64,000 nt of DNA, taken from contig NC_045139.1 in assembly GCF_008831285.2 (NCBI RefSeq), positions 17,528,354 to 17,592,353 on the forward strand, in the 5' to 3' direction. The stretch is from Nymphaea colorata. Taxonomy: Eukaryota > Streptophyta > Magnoliopsida > Nymphaeales > Nymphaeaceae. Position 1 is the first letter of the stretch. Every line of letters starts with the position of its first letter. The notes under the pieces were generated by a model. That model was not told the origin of the DNA. It worked only from the letters and a program-made list of their open reading frames with translations, and ran no database searches. Positions 25,989 to 38,023 of this stretch are shown in pieces. Made by a program: the position numbers and the translations under genes.

Positions 25989-28900
25989 ATATGTCACATG
26001 CTACTATTGGGGGACCCCGGGATCTTGCTTGTTGAAGAAGCACACTTCTTTTATTTGCTCTTGCAGGCATAGCTTTTCAACTGATTTCTTTATATGAAGC
26101 ATTTGTATGTTCTTTAGTTTGTCTATTATAGACTATGTATGAGTGGAAAGCCTGAAACCGATGAAGACTGTTAGAGAGTAATTGGCATTGAACAATTTTA
26201 TGTGCCTGCACCTTCAAAGGCAAACTTGATTTTGGGCATACACTTTTATTTTGTATAGACGATGGTCAGTTATGAGTATAAGATGTGAATTGTCTGTACC
26301 GGTTTTGAGAATCTGGCCTATGTGGTGGTCACCGTATAAATTTGATTCATGCAAACATTTGGGAGATAAAGTGGATGTGACTGGCCATGTTGATTTGGAA
26401 TCTGTTTCTTGGTTATTTTCCTAATTCTTTCACAAAGATGATGGAGTGATTCGGTGGATTTTTTCATCAAGTACTTCGACTATGGATGGATTAGATAGGT
26501 TTGTGTTCTTGATTGGAGATGGATCTGTGACCATAAAGAATATCTTAGCATGTGAATTTCACCTTGGACAAGCAAACTCAAGCATGGGATTGGGTGGTTT
26601 TGCTGTGATTTATTTTATCTTTACTTAATCTAAGGCGATGTGACCAATTCAGTTATCAAGATAGTTTGATCATGTCCAGTGGCATTGTTGTTTGGAGATC
26701 TAACTGATCTGCATCTACATGCTGTTCCTTGGAACTTGAGTTTAAGTTTCCAAATGTGACGCCTTGAGTTATTATAATCTAACTGATTGACAATCAATTC
26801 TGGCTTGAATTATTTGGTCCAGAACCATGGAGAGCCTCTATTTCATCTCTTTGGGGACCATTGGGACAATGATCTATCACAAGGATGGCTTGAAAAGGAA
26901 GTGCATTTAAAAAAATTTATGATGGCCTGACTGGTTGCACGTTTAGCTTTTGATTCATGAACAGAAGCCTTCTAATAGTGCATGGTCGGTCTGAAGTTAG
27001 TCCAGGTTTTAGATAAAAATGTAATGGAATTCTTGGTGCATACTCTTTTGTTGTTTGTAATTCTTTTTGATAAGCAAAGAGTGCCTTGAAGTTTTGTCAA
27101 ACTATTGTTGGTCTTGAAGGTGTTGTTGGTGAGAAACTGTTTTGGTGAGGTAATATTGGTGGCAATCTCTTTTGTTGACTTTTGATTTCCTTGTAAGTTG
27201 TAAGTTGATTTTGCTGATTCTGACTGCCTTTGGATTCTTTATCCGTTTGTTAATAAGTTCGGGAGATTTTGTTTGTGGTGTGAAGAATCTTGGGTTATGT
27301 CTTCTGGTGGTGTAGGTTGATGCTACATTACTAAGGTTCCTACCATAAAATTATAGTAGTTTGACTTCATTGTACTGGGACTGTTAATACTGATGAAACT
27401 TTTATGAGGGATTGAGTGCTGCATAAGAAATGTCGATCCTGTGTTGGAATATATGTGAGATTGACCAATGACTGCTGTGGTACTTGAAAAAGTCCATCTT
27501 ATGTTGAACTTTCTTTATATGCTATCCACAGTTGGAACTTTCCTGGAGACATCATATGGCAGTGCATGGATATCATTTCTCACATGGTTAGGTTATATAT
27601 GTTGATTCTCCTTAAGTATAATTCTTGATTCACTAGATTTTAAGATGCTGCCGGTTCTGCTGTGCATGGTGCTTCCACAGAAAGCAAAGACAGTAAGCAT
27701 GGAGCCTCTGTGTGTGCCTGTTGTCAACTGTGGCACCTTTAGGATGAAGTAATGCCATTTTTTTATCTTTTTGCTCTTTTAATTTTTTATCCTTTTTGGG
27801 TATCTATTTCTTTTGTGTCTGTGCTTGTTCACAGTTGCATGTGTATGTATAACTTGGAAAATTCCTGGATGATGTGGTATTCTTAAAATATCATAATATT
27901 TACACTATTGTCTTTTTAGAGGTGGATCCTAAAAGGTGGTATTTTTGAAATATGTTTTCATCTTTAAAGGCTTTTATATGTTTATTTTGTTGGTTTTTGT
28001 TTACTAAACCATTTTAAACTTTTATCACATTGCTGGAGCTTGCGTCTAAATGTTGGCAGTACTGAGGTGGGTTTATACTCTGTTAGGTTGATGTCTGGTA
28101 GAAATGGTGATCCTTTCACCATATAATTTACTTCCATCCAGGTCTGATTTGGGGGTGGTTATTTTTATTCTGCTGCAAGTCATTCTGTTTTTACAAAAGT
28201 TGATGAAATTTGCTCTCTTGGTGTTGTTTTTAGATCTCATGCTGATGATGTATTTCTCTTTTTTTCCTCCATTATGCATGTTCTCTTGGGAAACATCCTC
28301 TAAGCATGTTGTTGGGCGATGTATGTTCCCCCGAATAGTTGCTTAGATTAGGGTCCCCACCCTTTTGTTTGATAAAGTGGATTGTATGCAAAAAAATGCA
28401 ACAACAAATTCCCCCTTTTGGGGTATATAAAGTAGAGAGACCACAGTTGGTACAATTAGTCCAGCAGATAGCTTGTCCACTCCATTTCAGGTCTGCAAGC
28501 CATATTGAAAGTCAATTGCAGAAACTGCTGCAATCTGAACTCTGTTTACCTATACTTTTAATATTGATAAAAGTAGCAAGAACCTTGCAACTACGCTGAT
28601 GCACTGCACGAAGGCTTTATTTCCAAGCTCCATGATTAGCGACAACTCTTAATGTCCCCTCCATCTCGTTCAGCCCAATCTCCAAAAGCTCAGTCTGCGG
28701 CATGAGTTTGTCTACTCCGTTCCCATTTGGCATTCTAATCAGAAATCATCATGTCATTCTTTGACAAAAGAGGCAGTCTGAATCTTGACTGCACAGACAG
28801 GGGTTCCCATGGTATGGGCTTCCAATCAGCAAGCCTGTGTCCACATAGTTTTGTCATGCTTTGGCAACTTGAGAGATAAGTAGCTGTCTGTGCATTGAGA

Positions 28901-30589
28901 AACACTATGCTTAAGTCTGGAACTTGTTACCTTGTTTGCCTGTATGGATCCATTGTGTTGATGATTAAATGTAAGACATTTCTGCTGTGTGTGTGTTTTA
29001 ATCATTGGCAGTTTGCTTTGGTGCATTTACAGGTCATAGCTCCACCATATTTGAGACTAGGATAAATTTTTGTCGTTTGGGAAAAAAAAAAAAACAGCTA
29101 AAGGCATCAAAGTACTTGGTTCAGTTTTTTGTGCTGGTATGATTAGTAAGTTCCTTATTTTTTGGGTTTTTTGCTTAACAGTTCCAATGCACTGATGATG
29201 GAGACTTAGTAGGTTCTCTTTCTCTCTGTGAACCATGGATCCACATGTGTACACAGGTAGAGATGTATATGTGCATGTGCACATCCCCCCACCCCTTCCA
29301 CAGATGCCAATACTTTGTAGTTGTACTAACTGATCTCTATTGGTGTGAACTTGTTATGTCTGCATATGGACAAATAACCATTGATACGACCTATTTCAGC
29401 CAGTCAACTGTTTTTCCAACTGTTGGAACATTGGTCTTGCATAATTTCATTTGGAGCTATGGTTTTTCCATGTTTTTAAACTCTTGGGCGATGCTGTTGC
29501 TTAAAAAAATTGTTCCTCTGGATGTTTCTGCCGTTCAAAGAGAGTCATTATATTTTGTACTTCATATTTTCCTTCTGCATTAACTTCTATTTCTAGTTTG
29601 CGAATACTGTTGGGTGATAACAACATTTTGAATTAGCCATCTGTGCCAGGTCAGTTCTTTCCCTGTTTGTGCTCTTTCGATTAGATTTTGTCTGAGCTGT
29701 ATGCTTCTATGCATTGCCCACCCTGAACAATTTGACTATGATCCCTCAGTATGGGAAGTTCTATAATAATGACATGCAGATGACGAGGAGTTCAAGGAAT
29801 GTTCATGGCGTCAAATGAAGGGCTCCGTAAACACTTTCTGTTCTGGTGAGATGATGAATATGTAGTGCACTGTTTTTTCTTTGAAAACAGTCAGGTAAAG
29901 TGTGTGTATACGTGTGCACGAATGCACGAAGGCAAAGATCTTGTGTACAATATTGTGTTACTGCCAACAGTCTCTGACACCATGTTGCGTCGCACTGATC
30001 AGAAATTAGTGGATATCAGTAGTTGTCGACTCTGTCACGGTCACCCTTTTTCACATGCATTGAAGACTGAAGTTGTGCATTTTAATTGCTGCCCTCTCTG
30101 CTAAGAATCCGCTTGTTTGCACTTGCCTGTTGAGTATGGACTTTCACACCTGAATATATAGTTGATATCGAAATTCAACGGAGATGCGAGGATATCCGGA
30201 TAAAATGTGGAAATTTTGTATTATAATTGTTATTTTGCAAAGAAGCTGATGAGTTGGCCCTTGAAAATGAGTGCGAGGCCGAAACTCGGCACAAATTTTA
30301 GATGATCCAAAGTTTGTATTAATGGCTATGTTGCAAATAAGCTGATAAGTTTCTTTGTTGAAACATTGTGACTGGTTCGAGGACAGATTTTTGAACGGAT
30401 TCGACTAGGATTTGATGTAATTATTATCATAATTGACAAAATAAGTAATGCTTAATGGGACTGAGGAGTTGGGTTGGGGTTGGATGTACAAAATGAGAAA
30501 TTGTCTCTAATTTTTAGTCTTAGCTCGAAATTGTTTAAAACTATTCTGTACGATTCTCTCAAATCGACTAATGAGATTTAGATTTGAAT

Positions 30590-30850
30590 TGAACTACCCG
30601 CCGCAAGGGGCTCTTGGTAGAACAGGCACTACGGTCGACTAGATATTGTGCGCGGGTTTGGTTCTCGATCTTCCCAGGTCTCGCAAGATCTGTATAAGAA
30701 ATGATATCCGATAACGTGATCCACTGAAATAAATGAACGAGGAATTTTTTTTCACTACCAAGGTTTTTAACTGGGAACTTAAATTTTAGGTTTAAGTTTA
30801 GAATGGTTCTCGCATCTTTTCGGGTAATCCGATGCAAGATTTTTTTTTTT
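30590..30850 (+). mobile_element. Candidate tRNA-derived SINE
   Basis: A tRNA-like head has an A-box-like word (TTGGTAGAACAGG, about 30614-30626) and a B-box-like word (GGTTCTCGATC, about 30659-30669), roughly 45 bp apart, as in RNA polymerase III promoters. The segment ends in a T tract at 30839-30850, as some plant SINE families do. The cloverleaf is imperfect and I see no clear target-site duplication. Confidence 0.35.
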
Positions 30851-31918
30851 CATGACAATTGTTTAGTTATTGGGGTGAGTGGAGGGGGTTTTATCTTTTG
30901 GCAGAGTGAAATCTCTCATTTTACCTTTTGTCTCATCACTTTGGCATATTGTTTTTACTGTGCTTTAATTTGTGCATCTGTGTCTTTGTTTTTTCCAATA
31001 CAGGATCTTAATGCCCCTAACTATATGTCAAATGGTTGTGCCAACCCTTTCATGCAATACAAACAATAATTCATTGCAAAAAAAAAAAAAAATCTAGCCC
31101 ATCAAATGCACCCCAAATGGCTTAAGATCTAGACATTTTTTTGGGTAGGGCCGCACAAGAGTTGAGTAAAATAAAAATCTGTGTTTTACTCAATTAGTCT
31201 TGTTTACATAATTTTTTAAGCAACATGTAGAAATCACATATTAAGCAAGAATTATAACAAAGCTAACCACGTTACGGGAGTAAAAGAAAGGGTGTATTGG
31301 CCTGTGTGAACTTGGAGAAATTCGACGGTTTGTAACATTCTTCTAAAAGCAATCGCGAATAATAAGAAGGTTATGATGGCGTTGAACTCTGAGCAACAAG
31401 AAAAAGCAACAACTGAAACTGAATCAAAGTTCCTCATCTCTTTGCCTCATGAACACTCTAAGTTAAAGGTGCGTCAGCCAATATCAATTGCAAGCTTGAA
31501 CAGTATGGCATTCAGTTTTCTAAATCAAACACTTAAAAGATCGGCCAAAATTTGAGAGGACTGAACCTTGAGAAGTATGGCTGTCCAAGCTTGTCACGAG
31601 AGGGAGAAGTCGGGAATGAGGCAATAAATAACAAACTATGAGATCTTTATCGGCATTATGGCTAAAAGACTGGTTCCGACATAAAAGTTTATCTTGTGAG
31701 AAAACGGGTCGAGGGTGAGGCAATCTTTCTCTGGATCCACATGCGCCTCTGCGAGACTGTGACTCTGTCGGACCGGCATCCACTCTGGAGCCCGACCCAG
31801 CGGGAAATTTTCGTAACGGGTGCAGACTTCGGCGTGCGGGTCCTCTCCCGGGATGAAGGGAAGGTTGGGACTACAGCAGACAGTGGCGCGGAGAGAGAGG
31901 AGTTCGGGTCTTTGAGAG

Positions 31919-34727
31919 ATGGCGACGGCCTTCTGGTTGCTCTCTCGAGTTGGTCGCAGACGCGCCTTCTCTCGTCTCTTCTCTCCGGCTGTCGCATTTG
32001 ATTCTTCCTTCTCGTCGATCGGTCGTCCCTCTTCTCCTCCGGTATCACCGATAAACGAGCTCCGGCGCAGCTTCGTGTTTGGGCACTCGAAACTCTTACT
32101 CGGGGCCTCCTGGTCGAGAGAATGGGAAGGGGGGAACTTCGTCGAGAGGATGCCCTTCGCCACTGTCTCTGGTTCCTCCGGCGTGGCGTCGTCGGAGGAA
32201 GGAAGAGGCCGCTGCAACGATGGTGGGGGCAGAGGAAAGGGCAGGGGAGATGCGAGTCAGAGGTCTTGGGTGGATCTCTACCTGCCGCAGGTGGTTCGAC
32301 CATACGCCCACCTCGCCCGGCTTGACAGACCCATTGGAACCTGGTTATTGGCTTGGCCCTGTATGTGGTATTGCTCTCTCTGTGTCTCTCTCTGTCTCTG
32401 TCTCTGTCTCTGTCTCTCTCTCAGGGCGAGGTAGTTTTTTTTCTCAATTTCTTGTCTTAATTTTCTTCTGCTTCTTCTTCTTTCCTAAGTGAAGGTCCAT
32501 CACATTGGCGGCGCCGCCAGCGAGTCTACCCGATTTTAGGCTTCTTTCACTATTTGGATGTGGCGCTATTCTCTTACGAGGTGCTGGTTGCACCATCAAT
32601 GATCTTCTTGATCGAGATATTGATACGTTGGTATGTTTGTTTTCTCTTCTTTTTCTTTCTTTCTTTCTTTATGCTCTTATTGATATTCTGCATGTATCCA
32701 ACTTTAATATGTAAGCATATTTGGTTTCATCCATGTGAAATTGTATAGGAACCTCAATTGTTTTGAACTCCCTTATGATTTGTTATATTTATCTTTGCTG
32801 GAGCTGTGGACCATTAGATTTTTTGTTGAAATCTTCTTCTGCTTATCTAGTTGTTGGTTCATTACTTCTGACTGTTTCCTTATGCTTCTTAGCTTAAATT
32901 ACCCATCATACAGACCTTTTGTGCTCTTATGACCCGCCCCCCCTTAAATTGACGCAACTGCTCACTGCCAAATAGATCACCGTTGGGATAACAAAAGGTC
33001 GTGCATTTCTATGTTCTAAAGGAGAGGCTGTTTATATACTTCTACGCAGAAGGGGAAAAAAAAAGAAGAAAACATGCTTCTATATCTTAGGTTTATTTAC
33101 CTTTTTTTTGCTAGTTGGGTGTGTATATTATGGTATAAAGGACTCAAGTTTGACTAGGGAGAACATGAACATAATCCAAATTATGTACATGATAAACATT
33201 TTTGGCGTAATTTTGAAAAGTAGCCTTAACTCCAGTTGATTTTGCTGTGGATATTAGGAATTTTCGACCCATTGCATTTCATTCCTGCTTCTCAGTATTT
33301 GAAGTGATTAAGTAGCAAAATGACTTATCTTCTTTAACATTTTTAAGTGCTTTGGTTATTTGGGCTGATAAGCTATTCATGCTAGTTTTAATTTTGTTTT
33401 TTGGTGCTTGTGAACTATGAATGGTGCTTATTGATCTTCTCTGCTGATGATGTAGGTAGAACGTACAAAATCACGGCCAATCGCAAGTGGAATTTTGACT
33501 CCTTTTCAGGGACTGTGCTTTCTTGGAACTCAGTTGTTATTGGGTCTTGGAATTCTTCTACAACTTAACAATTATAGGTAGATTTTTTAAAATCAAGTTG
33601 CCTGTTAGTGTAGTAAGTTTGATCAGTTGGTTTTATAGAAAATAGACTACATTTGACTTGGTACTTCTTGACAATGCTTTTCATGGATTATTTGAAGCTG
33701 AAGACTTTGCTGATTGATGTCCTGTAGCTCATTTATGTTTCTTCGTCCCCATTTTTGCCTTTTCTTATGGACAAGTTATATGTTATATATCTGTTGACAC
33801 ATTTTTATTGTCTAATTGGGTGTAGTTTTATCCTTTATTTCGTCAAGATGTTTTCTATGATTCTTTTCCTACTGAATTGTATTTGTCATCTGTTTTACTG
33901 AATATACTGGCTATTATGTACATTGATTACTTCACCTTGGTGGCTTAGTCAGCTCTAATATTGTCTACATTTGTGATATAACATCATTCAATTTATACCT
34001 GTTTAAACTAGAACACAATCACATTTGCTTCAACCTGCTTTGCTGCCTTTCCAGTCAAATGCACGTTTAGCCAAAAATATGCACCGACCTTGCATCACTT
34101 ATTTTGCTTGTTTCTTTGTAAACTTCTGTCACTCATTGCCAAGTTCAGTCTCATATACTGCACGGCTTAAGATTTTCACTTTTTTCTTTTCATGGATGTC
34201 CTATAAGGATTGCTATCCACTGAAAGTTAGAGTTATTGGATGATGCTAGTTTTTTTTTTTTCCCCTTCAAGGTGATGACTACACATATTGCAGATGTATA
34301 TGAAAATGTGCTGTTATTTGTTCCTTTAGAAAGTTCAGCTTGTTCCTATTTACTTCATATAGTGATAATTACTCTGAACTAACTGAGGCAAAATATTAAT
34401 ATTGGTTGCACTGCCCCACTCCTTCCCTCTCTCTTTTCTGTGACCTGTTCAAGAAAAATTAGAAAATTATGAGGCACATATTAGTGATCTATTCCAGTTC
34501 ATATCTTGTGCTTACAACATTTTTTTAGAGTATGCTTTCAGCCGAAGTATATGCACTATCTTGTGACCTCGTCACTTTCTGAAGCAAAAGCAATAGTTTT
34601 GGATACAAATAGTTTTTTTCTTTAATTGGTTTCACTTTTTTTTCTAGTCAAATCTTAGGTGCATCATCCTTGTTGCTGGTTTTCTCCTATCCACTGATGA
34701 AGAGACTGACATTTTGGGTAATTGACA

Positions 34728-34759
<32 letters not shown>

Positions 34760-35989
34760 CGTGTGTGTGTCTGTGTTTGTGTGTCCATACGTGAACGCAC
34801 ATGTAAGTCTTCTAATAATTTTATATATCCTCTATGTTAGCCACAAGCATATCTTGGCTTGACCTTTAACTGGGGAGCATTATTGGGTTGGGCTGCTGTT
34901 AAAGGTAGCCTAGATCCTGCTGTTGTCTTGCCGCTGTATGCTTCTGGTGTATGCTGGACACTAGTATATGATACTATATATGCTCATCAGGTATTTCCTC
35001 GTGTTTTAGAGCCTCTGACTCTGTAAATTTTATGCTTGTGCTTTTTTCCCCATGTCCGTTAGCTTTTTCTGCTTTGTTTATGACGTTTGAGGGTGTTAAA
35101 AAATCAGGATAAAGATGATGATCTAAAAGTTGGTGTAAAATCTACAGCCTTGAGATTTGGTGATCTAACAAAGCAATGGATTTCGGGGTTTGGAGTTGCC
35201 TCTATTAGTTGTCTTGCCCTTAGTGGATACAATGCACATCTTGGTATTTCAAAGATAGAATTTTCTTTTATTCTTGGGTTTCATACTTTTCTGAGCTTTC
35301 TCTCAATGTTCATTTGGTTGATATGTTGATACCTTACATTTTTCCCTGTTGAGTTGAGTTTTACTCCTGAAGGATGGCCATTCTATGCATTTCTGACGGC
35401 TGGCGCTGGACAACTAGTTTGGCAGATTTGGACCGTTGACTTGTCGAAACGTTTGGATTGCAACAAAATGTGAGTCTCATATAGTACTTACTTCAACTAT
35501 TTGCAGATATGAAGAAAGTACAAATTTTCCCAGTATCCAATCGTGTTACAAGATGTTGGGCTTTGTGGCTGCTTTGGCCAATCTAGATTATTGCATGATG
35601 CTATCTCCTTGAACTTTATGAGCCAGACAAACCTATGGTGTTTAGTCATCAATTGGCTAGACCCTCACCAGTACCTTCAGTGATATACACACACCTTTTG
35701 CTTATGCATGCATGTATTTCTGCAACAATATCTTCCAGAATATGCACATATGAGCCTAGATGGTGCATTTCTGTTGGAGGTTTTGCAGTACAACAGCATA
35801 TAAACAAGTTTTAGGTTGTTACAGGTTCCTTATTTTTCTATTTTCAAGAGCTGTTGTGATAAAAAAGGCAAAACTACATTTCACTGATCATTGGTGTTAT
35901 TTGCCAGGTTCATATCGAACAAGTGGTTTGGAGCCTTGATTTTTGGTGGCATTCTTTTTGGGAAGCTTGCATCGTGTGAGTCTTTGTAA
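31919..35989 (+). CDS. COQ2: 4-hydroxybenzoate polyprenyltransferase, mitochondrial (UbiA family)
   Basis: Eight exons join in frame: 31919-32367, 32495-32630, 33456-33577, 34648-34717, 34841-34990, 35108-35243, 35373-35469, 35908-35989, giving 413 residues. The enzyme attaches the polyprenyl tail to 4-hydroxybenzoate in ubiquinone synthesis, in the inner mitochondrial membrane. The first 30 residues ([20 protein letters not shown]) are Arg-rich and acid-free, like a mitochondrial presequence. The core begins at [14 protein letters not shown]. Prenyl-diphosphate/Mg2+ motif 1 is N185-D186-LL-D189-R-D191-I-D193. Motif 2 is in exon 6, D310-K-D312-D313-D314, after YDTIYAHQ. Several hydrophobic helices lie between. 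The C-terminus [13 protein letters not shown] is family-typical. This is the probable parental gene of the two shorter copies downstream, which share every splice position and phase. Confidence 0.94.
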
Positions 35990-38023
35990 TTGGTTGCGGA
36001 TATTTCTAGTTGAAGCAAAGTGGATGATAAAGTTATTGGATATAGATGAGATAGACACTAGATGGTTGGTGCAGTCCCAACATATTTGCTATCAAATGCA
36101 TCTTTGATTATGCATAAAGCGTGCAGGACGGTTGAGCAATATAGTCATAACAAACTACTACGATGATGACAATTTAATGCTATGCCTCCTATGGATTCTG
36201 AGCGTCCAGTAAAGCAAATGTGCTTGCCACAATCAGAAAATGTGTCATCCCTCGCATTGACCACTTGCTGGCAACAATCATCTTTCTTGAAAAGCTTGTG
36301 ATGGCTATAAAATGTATCTCCTCTTGTTCATGTATCATGGAAACATAAGGTTGTTGAGCTATTGTAACAAACCTTGCAAAATCTGTATAACTGCATTAAT
36401 GATTCAGCACATGCATTCCCTGGTATCGAATATATTTAATCTAAAGCATTCCCTGGAGAGAGGTCTGTGCAACAAAAAGATATCCTGATAAACTCGAATT
36501 GCCGGTTGTAAAAATCCACCTTAAACTAAAAGAGATGTATGATAGCTTGGTATGATTACATTAATATAGCGGTGGGTTGCTTTTTCCTTTTAAGTTCGTC
36601 TTAAGTTTTTGATCCAACTTATGGATGTCCTCAAGATGATCTGGTTTCTACTTCGATATGTTCAATTGCCTTTTGTGCCTCTCTTGACGATTATGGCGCT
36701 CGGGAAAATGGTTGAAGAAGCATATGAGATTCGATTCACTAGATTAAGCAGTAAATAAATCATATTATAGCAGTAAATAATTCTCGGGGTGCTTGTCAAG
36801 GTGTGGGAGACGCCCTTCCCTATTATGACATAAGGTATAAACTGTTATCAATAATTAGGAGACCCGTTCAGGTTTTGTCTTTATGCGTGAAAGCCTTCTC
36901 TTTTTATAGACAAGCAACAAAACTGGCCCTTGATAACAGGCCAGACCTATTTTAGAGAAAATGAGGTTCAATTTAACAATGCTCCCGCATAGGCCTGGGC
37001 ATCGGGCCAGCCTGGCCGGGTTTGAACTGGCCTGATAAAAGCCAAGTTCAGGAAACCTGGCCCTGTGCTGGGTCCGGCTCGGTCTGGTTACAATAAAAAA
37101 ATGTTTTTTAAATATAAAATATATTTTAATAATATATTATATATTTCTTAATAAAATAAAATAATTTTTATTTGTTATCGATTCAGCCCCGGTACCTGGG
37201 CCGGTTTTTTCGGGTTTAAGCTCAAATCCGATCGAACAGCGTACACAGGACTAACTCGACATAACTGCGGCCATATCAGAAATAACAGAAATATGGGGTA
37301 GATTTTGAAATATGCTTAGAATCATGGATCCAAATCAATATTCCCCATAAACTGTTTTATCATTTACCATCTGACATGCGGAACTTCTCTTTCGTCTCTC
37401 TCTCACACGCGTAGGTTTCAGTCGACTATCAAATTCTGTCGCTTGTTTTCATATCTGCGAAGCATTGGGGAGGAGTTCCATAGCGCTAGCCAAATCGTAA
37501 GTTTCGGTTTCGCCACGTGGTCGATGTCTTTAGTTTCTAGGTTTTGATGATGTAAAGGTGTGTTGATTTCTGGTTCTCGATTTCTTCCTCCTGTGAAGGT
37601 GCTTTTTTTAGGGTTTTGGAATTGTTCGTTTCCTTCTTTAGTGTTGCAAGAATTTGGTCGGTTGGTGTGATATGGTGAGCGAGTTTTGGGTTTTGGGGGG
37701 TCTTTCCCTTTTTTTCTGATTTTCTTGGTTGTCTTGCTTCTGGATGCTTAATGGTCTACTGGAACTAATAATCTTCCTCAGATTGAACTCTTTCTTAAAA
37801 AGTTATTTGGCCACAAAGTGTGGATTTTGGTTATTGGAGAAGTATATCCGGCGAGAGAGTTTTCCAGGGCATGGAAGTCACGTTGTTTGGGCCTTTCAAA
37901 TGTCTTAAAATTTATACTTCGAGTGGGTTATGATGTATTACTTCGCCCCTCTCTCCTTCTCTAGTTATTATCTATTACTAAGATCGAAGCTCTTCCTATT
38001 TCAGGCGAAACTTTGGTTGAGGT
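35990..38023. other. Intergenic COQ2 to SMU2, including SMU2 leader
   Basis: No coding gene is visible. The first several hundred bases are COQ2 3' flank. A repeat with GGCC-rich ends and an A+T core lies at 36985-37215. From about 37390 the sequence becomes the SMU2 5' leader: a donor at 37497 (CAAATC|GTAAGT) and acceptor ending at 38004 (TTTCAG) predict a 508-nt 5'-UTR intron, with the start codon 20 nt after it. Confidence 0.5.
36985..37215. repeat. Dispersed repeat, GGCC-rich ends with A+T core (copy 1)
   Basis: The ends carry words such as GGGCCAGCCTGGCCGGG and CCTGGGCCGG; the centre (about 37090-37180) is nearly pure A/T. The same architecture recurs at 49140-49405, 61440-61620 and 61900-62045. 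No ORF is present. Confidence 0.5.

Larger units (their letters stand above)
25842..31918. other. Long gene-poor stretch between the hnRNP-like gene and COQ2
   Basis: I find no protein-coding gene in these 6 kb. The first part is 3' UTR of the hnRNP-like gene, with a plausible UTR intron at 25852-25988. From about 26400 to 30100 the plus strand is clearly T- and G-rich, the composition of transcribed plant introns or UTRs rather than neutral spacer. A SINE-like element sits near 30590-30850. The last few hundred bases are the COQ2 promoter and leader. Confidence 0.5.

Noticed and set aside
30590-30680. tRNA gene
   Set aside because: Box-like words are present, but I could not form a proper acceptor stem and anticodon arm; listed as a SINE candidate instead.
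31636-32434. Several long open frames on both strands around the COQ2 start
   Set aside because: Only the plus-strand frame from 31919 continues in phase through all COQ2 exons. The others are shadows in a GC-rich region.
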